Shown piece after piece: positions 19,624-28,736 of a stretch of DNA of 64,000 bases. The number at the start of each line of letters is the position of its first letter. The first letter of the stretch is position 1. Made by a program: the position numbers and the translations under genes. The stretch spans positions 20,722 through 84,721 of the forward strand of contig JAPOTY010000013.1 in assembly GCA_026708965.1 (NCBI GenBank), read 5' to 3'. A model generated the notes under the pieces. It saw only the letters and a list, made by a program, of their open reading frames with translations, was not told where the DNA came from and made no database searches. The DNA comes from Gammaproteobacteria bacterium (lineage in GTDB: Bacteria > Pseudomonadota > Gammaproteobacteria > Steroidobacterales > Foliamicaceae).

Positions 19624-21174
19624 ATGATGGATGCGATCAGTAGCTATAGGATTCCGGAGTCTTGGGAAACGGTGCGTCTGGGTTCTCTTGTCGAAAGTGA
19701 GAAAGGCAAGAAGCCGAAAAGATGCGCCAGTGAGCGATCTTCTTCATATTCGTTGCCGTATATCAACATTAGAGCTTTTGAGGAAGGGGTCATTGAGTCT
19801 TGGGCAGATGGCGAAGGTTGCCGCATGTGCCACGAGTCTGACTTGCTCTTGGTGTGGGACGGTGCCCGGTCTGGATTGGTGGGCAAAGGGATGAGCGGCG
19901 CATTGGGCAGCACCTTGGCCCGCATCAATTTTCCTCTAATAGAAAACCAGTACGCGTTTTATTTTTTGCAATCAAAGTATGACCAAATCAATTCACGCAC
20001 AAAGGGAAGCGGAACGCCGCATGTTGATCCTGATCTGCTCTGGAACTATGAGTTTCCGGTTCCTCCTTTCAATGAGCAGCGCCGAATCGTTGCCAGGATC
20101 AAGGAGCTGTTTTCCGAACTGGACAAGGGCATCGAGAGTCTGAGGAAGGCTCGAGAGCAGCTCAAGCTCTATCGCCAAGCCGTCCTGAAGCACGCCTTCG
20201 AGGGCAAGCTCACAGCGCAATGGCGTGAAGAGAATAAGGACAAACTTGAAAGCCCCGAGCAATTGCTTGAGGATATCAAGCGCGAGCAGGAAGCCCGCTA
20301 CGATAAGCAACTGCAAACATGGAAGGCCCTAATAAAGGATTGGGAGGATAGCGGCAGAAAGGGCAAGAAACCAAGAAAGCCAAAGAGCTTCAAGCCAGTC
20401 TCAGAATTAGCAGGAGAAGATACTGGAAATTCGGAGCGGCTTCCAAGCAGTTGGCTTTGGCTGTTGGCTGAATCCGCAGGCATCATTCAACTTGGTCGGC
20501 AGCGTTCCCCAAGAAATAGATCGAAGGATTACCCAACGAAATACATTAGGGCTGCGAACATCACGGAAAACGGCTTGAATCTAGACGATGTTCTCGACAT
20601 GGATTTTGATCCTCACGAATTTAGTGCATATCGGCTGGAAAAGGATGATCTACTGCTTTCCGAAGGATCAGGAAGCGCATCCCAAGTTGGTAAGCCAGCA
20701 ATTTGGGAAGATCAGATTCTGAACTGCTGTTTTCAGAATACAGTGATCCGGCATCAACCCTATTGCTGTGACCACTCGCCTTATCTTCTTTGGCTCTATC
20801 GTTTCTACTACATTAGCGGGACATTTGCGCAAGTTGCAGGGGGTGTCGGCATACATCACTTGAGCGCTTACAAATTTGCTCGGCTCCCTCTTCCTCTATG
20901 TCCTATCTTGGAACAAACAGAAATTGTTCGGCAGCTAGAGGAAAGATTCACGGCGATGCAGGAGAACGAGAAGGAAATTGATTTCGCTATCGAAAAAGCG
21001 CAATCGCTTCGGCAATCGATCCTTCAGAAAGCCTTCTCCGGCCAACTCGTCGCGCAGGATCCCGCTGACGAACCTGCTTCAATGCTGCTCGAACGGATTA
21101 AGGCCGAGACACTAGCACAATCTAGCGGCACCGAGCGTCGCAATAAGCGCCGACGCGCTAAGGCACCGGCATGA
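19624..21174 (+). CDS. hsdS: Type I restriction-modification specificity subunit HsdS
   Basis: HsdS reads the bipartite DNA target for the methylase and restriction complexes. The 516 residues have the standard plan of two target-recognition domains (about 1-150 and 250-400), each followed by a conserved helical spacer. The first spacer contains NEQRRIVARIKELFSELDKG and LYRQAVLKHAFEGKLTAQW; the second contains EQTEIVRQLEERFTAMQENE and LRQSILQKAFSGQLVAQDP. The recognition domains are clearly lower in GC than flanking genes, as is usual for exchanged specificity domains. I used the ATG at 19624, just before the IPESWETVRLGSL start of the first domain. The stop overlaps the next gene as ATGA. 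Confidence 0.93.
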   Translation: MMDAISSYRIPESWETVRLGSLVESEKGKKPKRCASERSSSYSLPYINIRAFEEGVIESWADGEGCRMCHESDLLLVWDGARSGLVGKGMSGALGSTLARINFPLIENQYAFYFLQSKYDQINSRTKGSGTPHVDPDLLWNYEFPVPPFNEQRRIVARIKELFSELDKGIESLRKAREQLKLYRQAVLKHAFEGKLTAQWREENKDKLESPEQLLEDIKREQEARYDKQLQTWKALIKDWEDSGRKGKKPRKPKSFKPVSELAGEDTGNSERLPSSWLWLLAESAGIIQLGRQRSPRNRSKDYPTKYIRAANITENGLNLDDVLDMDFDPHEFSAYRLEKDDLLLSEGSGSASQVGKPAIWEDQILNCCFQNTVIRHQPYCCDHSPYLLWLYRFYYISGTFAQVAGGVGIHHLSAYKFARLPLPLCPILEQTEIVRQLEERFTAMQENEKEIDFAIEKAQSLRQSILQKAFSGQLVAQDPADEPASMLLERIKAETLAQSSGTERRNKRRRAKAPA

Positions 21175-22859
21175 CGGACAAGCTTCCCATCAACCTTGGC
21201 CACCTGCTTCGCCAGCGCACTGTCGAGGGCGAGCGCATCGAGTACAAGGCCGGGTGGAATCCGAAAAGTGTGCTGCATGCGATCTGTGCTTTCGCCAATG
21301 ATTTCCATAACCTAGGCGGCGGCTATGTGATACTGGGCGTCAAAGAGAAGGACGGGCGCCCGGTTCTCCCTCCGAAGGGGATCAGCCCCCAAAAGATCAA
21401 TGCGATCCAGAATGAATTGCTGGCGCTGGGGCATTCCGCTATCCGGCCTCACTACCACCCGCTCACGGCCACCTACAGCATTGAGGGCCGAACCATCCTC
21501 GCGCTTTGGGTGCCCGGCGGCGAAACCCGACCGTACAAGGCTAGAGCGAGTTTGGCGAAGGGACGGTCGGACTGGGCCTACTACATCCGAAAGCACAGCA
21601 GCACCGTGCGCGCCAGGGATGCCGACGCTCGCGAGTTGATGAGTCTTGCGGCCACCGTGCCCTTTGACGACCGGTATCGGCAGACGGCATCGATCAATGA
21701 TCTTTCGGGTCGGCTGGTCCGAAATTTCCTCCGGGACATCGGCAGCGATCTCGCCGCCGAAGCAACGGACCTCTCGATGGCGGAACTCGGCCAGCGCATG
21801 AACATCGTGGGCGGGCCGCCCGAAGCGATGTTTCCCAAGAATGTCGGTTTGCTGTTTTTCAACGACCGTCCGCACGATTTCTTTCCTTCAACTCAAATCG
21901 ATGTGGTTTGGTTTCCTGATGGCCCGGGCGGCGACCGATTCGAGGAAAAGGAGTTTCGCGGCCCGCTCTCGCTCATCCTGGGCGAGGCGATCGGCTACGT
22001 CGAGCGGAACTACCTGAAAGAGACCGTCGTTAAGCATCCGCACAAGCCCGAGGCGGAGCGCTTCTGGAACTTCCCCATCGGCGCCATCGAGGAGGCGCTG
22101 GTGAACGCCATCTATCACCGTTCCTACGAGGAGCGCGAGCCAGTAGAAGTGCGTATCACCGCCGAGGAATTGGTGGTTCTGAGTTTTCCTGGCGCCGACC
22201 GATCGATCCGCATGGAGGACTTCCAGAAAGGGCAGGCCGTTAGCCGCCGCTACCGCAATCGGCGGATCGGAGAATTTCTCAAGGAGCTTGACCTAGCCGA
22301 GGGCCGGTCCACGGGAGTGCCGAAGATTTTACGCGCCATGCGTGAAAACGGCTCGCCCGCGCCGGTCTTTGAAAGCGATGACGACCGCACCTTTTTTCTT
22401 GTGCGCCTGCCGGTGCATGAACAGGTTGGCAAGGAAGTTGCCCAGCAAGAGACCGTACAAGATGCCGGACAAGTTGCCGAGCAAGATAACTTACTGGAAA
22501 TAAAGCAAAATCGGAATTCCTTGCAAGTCACAGGACAAGATGAGGGACAAGTCACCGTACATGACACCGTACATGACACCGTACATGATGCCCAACAAGA
22601 TACTGCGCAAGTTACCGATCAGGTCAGGGAGTTGGTTGCGGTTCTTGGCACGGAGATGGGCCGTAATGAGTTGCAGGCGGCCATGGAACTTGTCAACCGG
22701 AGCCATTTCACCACCGCCTACCTGAAGCCCGCTCTTGATGCCGGACTGATCGAAATGACCCTGCCCGACAAGCCCACCAGCCGACATCAGCGCTACAGGC
22801 GCACGGTCGCTGGTCAGGACTTGGCCGAGAGGATTAAAGGGAAGGGCGGCTCCGCATGA
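21171..22859 (+). CDS. Schlafen/AlbA_2-domain ATP-binding protein within the hsd operon
   Basis: This 562-residue protein has an N-terminal AlbA_2 (Schlafen-like) domain (VEGERIEYKAGWNPKSVLHA, then AFANDFHNLGGGYVILGVKE) and a central segment of the family's predicted ATP-binding type (FPIGAIEEALVNAIYHRSYE, then GRSTGVPKILRAMRENGSP). A Gln/Asp/Val-rich linker with short repeats (VHDT three times, residues 462-473) leads to a C-terminal winged-helix-like region. It overlaps hsdS and hsdM by ATGA at both ends, so all three are co-translated. Proteins of this type are recurrent companions of type I systems, but their role is not settled. Confidence 0.85.
   Translation: MTDKLPINLGHLLRQRTVEGERIEYKAGWNPKSVLHAICAFANDFHNLGGGYVILGVKEKDGRPVLPPKGISPQKINAIQNELLALGHSAIRPHYHPLTATYSIEGRTILALWVPGGETRPYKARASLAKGRSDWAYYIRKHSSTVRARDADARELMSLAATVPFDDRYRQTASINDLSGRLVRNFLRDIGSDLAAEATDLSMAELGQRMNIVGGPPEAMFPKNVGLLFFNDRPHDFFPSTQIDVVWFPDGPGGDRFEEKEFRGPLSLILGEAIGYVERNYLKETVVKHPHKPEAERFWNFPIGAIEEALVNAIYHRSYEEREPVEVRITAEELVVLSFPGADRSIRMEDFQKGQAVSRRYRNRRIGEFLKELDLAEGRSTGVPKILRAMRENGSPAPVFESDDDRTFFLVRLPVHEQVGKEVAQQETVQDAGQVAEQDNLLEIKQNRNSLQVTGQDEGQVTVHDTVHDTVHDAQQDTAQVTDQVRELVAVLGTEMGRNELQAAMELVNRSHFTTAYLKPALDAGLIEMTLPDKPTSRHQRYRRTVAGQDLAERIKGKGGSA
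22554..22589 (+). repeat. 12-bp tandem repeat, three units, inside the AlbA gene
   Basis: The unit ACCGTACATGAC occurs three times in a row, the last with one terminal change. It encodes Val-His-Asp-Thr repeats in the linker before the C-terminal domain. A 12-bp unit keeps the frame when copies are gained or lost. Confidence 0.9.
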
Positions 22860-24352
22860 GCACCGCGCCCATCGTTTCCAAGGTCTGGAGCTTTTGCCAT
22901 ATGCTGCGCGATGACGGGGTGGGCTACGGCGACTATTTGGAGCAACTCACCTACCTGATCTTCCTCAAGATGGCGGACGAATACTCTAGGCCGCCCTACA
23001 GCCGCGACGTAGGCATTTCCCCCGAGCACAAGTGGCCGCAGCTGAAATCAAGGAAAGGAGCGGAATTGGAAGACCATTATGTCGCCACGCTGCGCGCGCT
23101 CGGCGCCCGGCCCGGGCTGCTCGGGCAGATATTCATTGGCGCCCAGAACAAGATTCAGGATCCGGCAAAGCTGTATCGCCTCATCGCCATGATCGATGAT
23201 GCCGATTGGGTGGCCATGGGCGCGGACACCAAGGGCGATATCTACGAGAGCTTGCTGGAAAGAAACGCCGAGGACACCAAGTCCGGCGCGGGCCAGTATT
23301 TCACGCCCCGCGCCCTCATCCGCGCCATGGTCGAATGCGTGCGGCCGGAGCCCGGAAAGCGCATTGCCGATCCGGCCTGCGGCACCGGCGGCTTTTTTCT
23401 GGCGGCCTACGACTTCATCACCAACCCGCGCAACTTCAAGCTCGACAAGGAGCAGAAGGCGTTTCTGAAGCACGAAGCGTTTCACGGCAACGAGATCGTG
23501 GCCAATACGCGGCGCCTATGCCTGATGAACATGTTCCTGCACAATATCGGCGAAATCGAGGGCGGCGCGCCGATTTCGGCCAATGACTCGCTGATCGCCG
23601 ATGACGGCGAACGCTTCGATTACGTGCTGGCGAATCCGCCTTTCGGCAAGAAAAGCTCGATGAGCTTCACCAACGAGGAGGGCGGGCAGCAAAAGGACGA
23701 ATTGACCTATAACCGCCAGGATTTCTGGGCCGCCACATCAAACAAGCAGCTTAACTTCGTGCAGCATATCCGCACCATGCTCAAGACCACCGGCGTCGCC
23801 GCCGTGGTGGTGCCCGACAACGTGCTGTTCGAGGGTGGCGCAGGCGAGATGATCCGCAGGAAGCTGCTGGACAGCACCGACCTGCACACCATCCTGCGCC
23901 TGCCCACCGGCGTGTTCTACGCGCAAGGCGTGAAAGCCAACGTGATCTTCTTCGACAACCGCGAAGCCAGCCCGAATCCTTGGACGGAGCAGGTCTGGTA
24001 CTACGATTACCGCACCAATATCCGCCACACTTTGAAGAAAAAGCCGATGCGCTTGGAGCATCTGTCGGACTTCATCGCTTGCTACAACCCGCGCAACCGG
24101 CACGAGCGCAAGGCAACTTGGAACGAGGGAGCGGCGCCGGAGGGACGCTGGCGCAGCTACAGCTACGAAGAACTCGCCGCCCGCGACAAAGCCAGCCTCG
24201 ATATCTTCTGGCTCAAGGATAAAAGCCTCGCGGATCTCGACAACCTCCCCGAGCCGGACGATCTCGCTGCGGAAATCATCGAGAATCTGGAGGCGGGCCT
24301 CGGCAGCTTCCGCAAAGTGCTTGCAGGGTTGGAGCGTTCAGCTAGTCGTTGA
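22856..24352 (+). CDS. hsdM: Type I restriction-modification methyltransferase HsdM
   Basis: HsdM is the N6-adenine methyltransferase subunit; with HsdS it protects host DNA, and with HsdR it forms the restriction enzyme. The 498 residues have the N-terminal helical domain (VWSFCHMLRDDGVGYGDYLE), the SAM motif DPACGTGGFF (about residue 172) and the catalytic NPPFG (about 260). GAGQYFTPRALIRAMVECV is the conserved entry to the catalytic domain. It is the last gene of the hsdS-AlbA-hsdM unit and starts within the upstream stop (ATGA). Confidence 0.95.
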   Translation: MSTAPIVSKVWSFCHMLRDDGVGYGDYLEQLTYLIFLKMADEYSRPPYSRDVGISPEHKWPQLKSRKGAELEDHYVATLRALGARPGLLGQIFIGAQNKIQDPAKLYRLIAMIDDADWVAMGADTKGDIYESLLERNAEDTKSGAGQYFTPRALIRAMVECVRPEPGKRIADPACGTGGFFLAAYDFITNPRNFKLDKEQKAFLKHEAFHGNEIVANTRRLCLMNMFLHNIGEIEGGAPISANDSLIADDGERFDYVLANPPFGKKSSMSFTNEEGGQQKDELTYNRQDFWAATSNKQLNFVQHIRTMLKTTGVAAVVVPDNVLFEGGAGEMIRRKLLDSTDLHTILRLPTGVFYAQGVKANVIFFDNREASPNPWTEQVWYYDYRTNIRHTLKKKPMRLEHLSDFIACYNPRNRHERKATWNEGAAPEGRWRSYSYEELAARDKASLDIFWLKDKSLADLDNLPEPDDLAAEIIENLEAGLGSFRKVLAGLERSASR

Positions 24353-24669
24353 GGCTTGTAATGAAATCATCCAGGACAGCACACCAGCATCGCCCGCTCT
24401 AAAAGTTCGCGCGCATTACGCGCGCATTAATCGCGCCGCTCCGACGTGATTTCTATTGCGGCAGCGGTGCTCGATAGGCGAGGCCAACGCTGAAGGCGGA
24501 AACGCCCTCCTAGTGAAGGAAGTCGAACGAAATGCGAGCACTTTGACTTGGATCGCGCTGCGTAGCATACGCCATGCAGCCCACGGCTGCCGCACTCCGT
24601 GCTGGCGCAACAGCGGACGGGGGGTGCCCGCGTATAATCAACGGTCTTGCCCAAACGCTGCTGGAAGCC
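24353..24669. other. Intergenic stretch upstream of metK
   Basis: This 317-base gap holds no gene I can support. It contains a perfect tandem 11-bp direct repeat (CGCGCGCATTA at 24408-24418 and 24419-24429), a weak promoter-like pair (TTGACT at 24543, CATACG at 24566, 17-base spacer) and a TATAAT box at 24633-24638. I see no SAM or SAH riboswitch fold. Confidence 0.6.
24633..24638 (+). promoter_or_regulatory. Candidate -10 box for metK-ahcY
   Basis: TATAAT stands 31 bases before the metK ATG at 24670, which would give a leader of about 25 bases. The sequence around it (GCGTATAATC) matches that at the sspA promoter. The -35 region is weak. Confidence 0.5.
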
Positions 24670-25869
24670 ATGCCGAAGACCTCTCTTTTTACCTCCGAGT
24701 CGGTTTCCGACGGCCATCCCGACAAGATGGCGGACCAGATTTCCGATGCCGTTCTCGATGCCGTGCTGAGCGAGGACGAAAACGGACGCGTTGCGGCCGA
24801 GGTGCTGGTCAAGACCGGTTTCGTTCTGGTGGCCGGCGAAATCACCACTTCCACTTGGATCGATCTGGAATCGCTGGTGCGGAAGCTGGTTGTCGGCCTG
24901 GGCTACAACAGTTCGGCCTTGGGTTTCGACGGCGCCACCTGCGGAGTGCTCAACGCGATCGGCAAGCAGTCGCCGGATATCAGCTGCGGGGTTAACGAGG
25001 GGGAGGGCAAGCCGCTGGGGGCGGGCGACCAGGGCATGATGTTCGGCTTCGCCTGCAAGGACACGCCCTCGCTGATGCCGGCGCCCATCGATCTGTCCCA
25101 CCGCTTGATGCGCCGCCACGCCGAGTTGCGCCAATCCGGCCAACTGCCTTGGCTGCGCCCCGACGGCAAGGCGCAGGTGACGGTGCGCTACGAGGATTAT
25201 CGTCCGGTTGCGGTTTGCGACGTGGTTTTCTCGACGCAGCACGCCCCGGACATCTGGCCCGACGATTCCGCGCGAGGCGAGTGTCCGCCCGATTTCAAGG
25301 ATGCCATCATCGAGCAGATTATCAAGCCGGTGCTGGGGGCGGAATGGCTCAGCGCTCCGGTCAACTACCTGGTGAATCCCGCCGGCCGCTTCGTGGAGGG
25401 CGGGCCGAAGGCGGACTGCGGCCTGACAGGACGCAAGATCATCGTCGATACCTACGGCGGAATGGCGCGCCACGGCGGCGGCGCTTTCTCCGGCAAGGAC
25501 CCCTCGAAAGTCGATCGATCCGCTGCCTACGCGGTGCGCCATGCGGCCAAGAATATCGTTGCCGCCGGGCTGGCGGAACGCTGCGAAGTGCAGGTTTGCT
25601 ACGCCATCGGCCGGCCGGAGCCGGTGGCGGTGGACGTGGAGTCGTTCGGCACCGCAACGGTGAGCGACGAGCGTTTGCGCGCCTTGGCGCGCGCTCACTT
25701 CGACCTGTCGGTGGAGGGCATTATCCAGTCCCTTGACCTGCGCCGTCCGATTTACCGCTCCACAGCCGCCTTCGGTCATTTCGGGCGCGAGGAACCGGAT
25801 TTCAGCTGGGAAGCGACTAACCGAGCGGCGGAACTCGCCGACGATGCTCCAAGCGCTAGGGTGGCCTGA
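24670..25869 (+). CDS. metK: S-adenosylmethionine synthetase MetK
   Basis: MetK makes SAM from methionine and ATP. The 399 residues include the N-terminal [20 protein letters not shown] (ATP and metal site), [12 protein letters not shown] (the ATP-binding GAGDQG loop) and [20 protein letters not shown] (the P-loop-like region). I set the start at 24670 because [12 protein letters not shown] is the family N-terminus; an in-frame ATG 96 bases earlier precedes the TATAAT box. The downstream ahcY starts one base after the stop, so SAM formation and SAH removal are made together. Confidence 0.97.
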   Translation: MPKTSLFTSESVSDGHPDKMADQISDAVLDAVLSEDENGRVAAEVLVKTGFVLVAGEITTSTWIDLESLVRKLVVGLGYNSSALGFDGATCGVLNAIGKQSPDISCGVNEGEGKPLGAGDQGMMFGFACKDTPSLMPAPIDLSHRLMRRHAELRQSGQLPWLRPDGKAQVTVRYEDYRPVAVCDVVFSTQHAPDIWPDDSARGECPPDFKDAIIEQIIKPVLGAEWLSAPVNYLVNPAGRFVEGGPKADCGLTGRKIIVDTYGGMARHGGGAFSGKDPSKVDRSAAYAVRHAAKNIVAAGLAERCEVQVCYAIGRPEPVAVDVESFGTATVSDERLRALARAHFDLSVEGIIQSLDLRRPIYRSTAAFGHFGREEPDFSWEATNRAAELADDAPSARVA

Positions 25870-25870
25870 T

Positions 25871-27181
25871 ATGCAAAAAACCTCAGTCGTTCGGATTCGC
25901 GAGGACTTTGAAGTCGCCGATATTTCGCTGGCCGATTTCGGCGAGCGCGAAATCGCTATAGCGCGCAGCGAAATGCCGGGGCTGATGGCCTTGCGGAAGG
26001 AATACGGCGGCAGCCAGCCGCTGGCCGGCGCCCGGATTACCGGCTGCCTGCACATGACCGTGCAAACGGCCGTGTTGATCGAAACGCTGCTGGAGCTGGG
26101 CGCGGAGGTGCGCTGGTCGTCGTGCAACCGTCTTTCCACCCAGGATCACGCCGCCGCGGCCATGGCGCGCCGGGGCGTGCCGGTGTTTGCCTGGAAGGGC
26201 GAGACCGAAGAGGAGTATGTGCGCTGCATCGACCGCACCGTAGCCGGCCCCGGCGGCTGGACGCCGAACCTGCTGCTGGATGACGGCGGCGACCTCACCC
26301 GAATCGTCCACGACGAGCATCCGCAGCTGGCCGACAGCCTGCTGGGCTTGAGCGAGGAAACCACCACCGGCGTCCACCAGCTCTACCAGATGCAGAATGC
26401 GGGCACGCTGCGTTGTGCGGCCATGGATGTGAACGCCTCGGTGACCAAGTCGAAGTTCGACAACCTCTACGGCTGCCGCGAATCGCTGGTGGACGGCATC
26501 AAGCGCGCCACCGACGTGATGGTGGCGGGCAAGATCGCCGTGGTTTGCGGCTACGGCGATGTGGGCAAGGGCTGCGCGCAGTCGCTCAAGGGCTTGGGCG
26601 CGCGCGTCTGGATCACCGAAATCGACCCTATTTGCGCTTTGCAAGCGGCCATGGAGGGCTATCCGGTGGTGACCATGGACGAAGCCTGTTCGCAAGCGGA
26701 TATCTTCGTGACCGCCACCGGCAACCATAGCGTAGTGACTTACGACCACATGGCGCAGATGAAGGATCAGGCCATTCTTTGCAATATCGGCCACTTCGAT
26801 GTGGAGATCGACGTGGCTTCGCTGGCGGATTGCCGCTTCGAGGAAATCAAGCCGCAGGTCGATCACGTGATCTTTCCGGACGGCAAGCGCCTGATCCTGC
26901 TGGCCCGCGGACGGCTGGTGAACCTGAGTTGCGCCACCGGGCATCCCAGCTTCGTGATGTCCACCAGCTTCACCAACCAGGTGCTGGCGCAGATCGAGCT
27001 GCTCGCCGGCAAGGATTACGGGAACCGCGTCTATACGCTGCCGCGGCGGCTCGACGAGAAAGTGGCCCGCCTGCACCTGCCCAAGCTGGGCGCGTCGCTC
27101 ACCCGCCTCACCCCGGAACAAGCCCGCTACCTCGATATTCCGGAAACCGGCCCGTTCAAGCCCGACCGCTACCGCTATTAG
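25871..27181 (+). CDS. ahcY: S-adenosylhomocysteine hydrolase AhcY
   Basis: AhcY splits SAH, the inhibitory by-product of methylation, into adenosine and homocysteine using bound NAD. The 436 residues show the substrate-domain motifs [18 protein letters not shown] and [17 protein letters not shown], the catalytic region [20 protein letters not shown], and the NAD fold [20 protein letters not shown]. The C-terminal KPDRYRY tail that reaches the neighbouring subunit's cofactor is intact. It follows metK by one base. A hairpin repeat follows the stop and could end transcription. Confidence 0.97.
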   Translation: MQKTSVVRIREDFEVADISLADFGEREIAIARSEMPGLMALRKEYGGSQPLAGARITGCLHMTVQTAVLIETLLELGAEVRWSSCNRLSTQDHAAAAMARRGVPVFAWKGETEEEYVRCIDRTVAGPGGWTPNLLLDDGGDLTRIVHDEHPQLADSLLGLSEETTTGVHQLYQMQNAGTLRCAAMDVNASVTKSKFDNLYGCRESLVDGIKRATDVMVAGKIAVVCGYGDVGKGCAQSLKGLGARVWITEIDPICALQAAMEGYPVVTMDEACSQADIFVTATGNHSVVTYDHMAQMKDQAILCNIGHFDVEIDVASLADCRFEEIKPQVDHVIFPDGKRLILLARGRLVNLSCATGHPSFVMSTSFTNQVLAQIELLAGKDYGNRVYTLPRRLDEKVARLHLPKLGASLTRLTPEQARYLDIPETGPFKPDRYRY

Positions 27182-27226
27182 GGCCTGTTGCCGCTATCCG
27201 CCGCCGCGATGTCGTCGCCTGCGCAA

Positions 27227-27350
27227 GCCCTTTCGCGCCTCTTTCTTGCGGGAGTATCGGAGGCAGGATGAGCGTCGATGTCCTGGCGCGAACGAGCAAG
27301 CCCCATAGACGGGTTGATGCGTCTCCCGCAAGAAGGGGGCGCGAAAGGGC
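27227..27350. repeat. Dispersed hairpin repeat, copy B (inverted orientation)
   Basis: A 28-bp inverted repeat (27227-27254 with 27323-27350) pairs at all positions if two G-T wobbles are allowed. The 68-base loop, read on the minus strand, begins ACGCATCAACCCGTCTATGG and ends CATCCTGCCTCCGATA like the other copies, but is about 20 bases longer in the middle. It sits between ahcY and glmM and takes up most of that 208-base gap. Confidence 0.88.
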
Positions 27351-27389
27351 GGAATCGAAGCGGTTTAAGGTGATGAGGAAGAGCGGCAG

Positions 27390-28736
27390 GTGAGATATTT
27401 CGGGACCGACGGGGTGCGGGGCACGGTGGGGGAACACCCCATGACGGCCGAGTTTGCGCTGCGGCTGGCCGGCGCGGCCGCGCGGGCGCTGCTGCCCGGG
27501 GGCGGCATGGCTGTGATCGGCAAGGACACGCGGGTGTCCGGCTACATGTTCGAATCGGCGCTGGAAGCGGGGTTCGTGTCCGCGGGAGTTGACGTGCGGC
27601 TTTCCGGGCCGCTGCCCAGCCCTGGCGTGGCCCTGCTTGCCCGGCAACTGGGCGCCGACCTCGGCGTGGTCATCAGCGCTTCCCACAATGTTTATTCCGA
27701 CAACGGCATCAAATTCTTCAAGCGCGACGGCTTCAAGCTGGCCGCCGAAGAGGAAGCGCGGATCGAAAGCCATATCGACGATCCCGCAGTGACGCTGGAC
27801 TCCACCGCGCTGGGCCAGGTGCGCCGGGTTGACGATGCCAGGGAGCGCTACGAGAAGCACTGTTTGGATACTGCGCCCGGCGGCATGTCGCTTGAAGGGC
27901 TTAAGATCGTGGTCGATTGCGCGCACGGGGCCTCGTACCGCGTGGCCCCGGCGACGCTCACGGCGCTTGGCGCGGAGCTGGTGCCGCTGGGCTGCTCCCC
28001 GAACGGCCGCAATATCAATGACCGCTGCGGCGCCACCCAGCCCGACCTCCTGCGTCGCACCGTGGAGGCCGTGGAAGCCGATCTCGGCATCGCGCTGGAC
28101 GGTGACGGCGACCGCGTGATCATGGTCGATCACGAAGGCAGGACGCTCAACGGCGATGCGCTTCTATTGATTCTGGCGCGGGCGCGCAGGGCCTCAGGCC
28201 GGCTTGAGGGGCCGGTGGTGGGCACCGAGATCAGCAGCCTGGCGCTGGAGCGCGCCCTTAAGGCGGAGGGCATTGCTTTTTGCCGAGCCAAGGTGGGCGA
28301 CCGCCAGGTTGTCAACATGCTGCGCAAAGAGGGCGGCGTGCTGGGCGGGGAAAGTTCCGGCCATATTCTGTGCTTGGACAAGTCCACCACCGGCGATGGC
28401 ATGGTCGTGGCCCTGGAGGTTCTGGCGGTCATGCGCCGCGAGGGTTGTCCGCTGGCCCAACTGGCCGTGCATATGCCGCCTATCGAGCAGATCCACCTCA
28501 GCGTTCCCGCAAACGGTTCGGGCGCGCTTGAGGGCCCCGCAGTGAGCCGCGCCGTGCGCGCGGCCCGCAAGCTGCTGGGCAGCGAGGGCCGCATTGTGGT
28601 GCGCCGTTCGGGCACTGAGCCGGTGGTGCGCGTGATGGCTGAAGGCCCGGACCGCTCCAGCGTGGAGCAGGCGGCAGCTAGCGTGGCGCGGGCGCTGGGC
28701 GCGGCGGAAGCATCCGCCCGGGAGAGCCATGGCTGA
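27390..28736 (+). CDS. glmM: Phosphoglucosamine mutase GlmM
   Basis: GlmM converts glucosamine-6-P to glucosamine-1-P for UDP-GlcNAc, the precursor of peptidoglycan and LPS. The 448 residues have the phosphohexomutase plan: RYFGTDGVRGTVGEHPM at the start, the phosphoserine loop GVVISASHNVYSDNGIKFF, the metal site LDGDGDRVIMVD, the sugar loop GGESSGHI and the phosphate-binding RRSGTEPVVRVMAEG. The start is GTG with GAGGAA 9 bases upstream; no in-frame ATG is near. Its end overlaps tpiA by 8 bases. Confidence 0.96.
   Translation: MRYFGTDGVRGTVGEHPMTAEFALRLAGAAARALLPGGGMAVIGKDTRVSGYMFESALEAGFVSAGVDVRLSGPLPSPGVALLARQLGADLGVVISASHNVYSDNGIKFFKRDGFKLAAEEEARIESHIDDPAVTLDSTALGQVRRVDDARERYEKHCLDTAPGGMSLEGLKIVVDCAHGASYRVAPATLTALGAELVPLGCSPNGRNINDRCGATQPDLLRRTVEAVEADLGIALDGDGDRVIMVDHEGRTLNGDALLLILARARRASGRLEGPVVGTEISSLALERALKAEGIAFCRAKVGDRQVVNMLRKEGGVLGGESSGHILCLDKSTTGDGMVVALEVLAVMRREGCPLAQLAVHMPPIEQIHLSVPANGSGALEGPAVSRAVRAARKLLGSEGRIVVRRSGTEPVVRVMAEGPDRSSVEQAAASVARALGAAEASARESHG

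Noticed and set aside
22554..22589. Possible CRISPR-like array
   Set aside because: The 12-bp units are directly adjacent with no spacers and lie in frame inside a coding region. No CRISPR array was seen anywhere in the window.
24353..24669. SAM or SAH riboswitch upstream of metK-ahcY
   Set aside because: I could not find the paired elements or conserved loop bases of the known classes. Only promoter-like boxes and a short direct repeat are visible.
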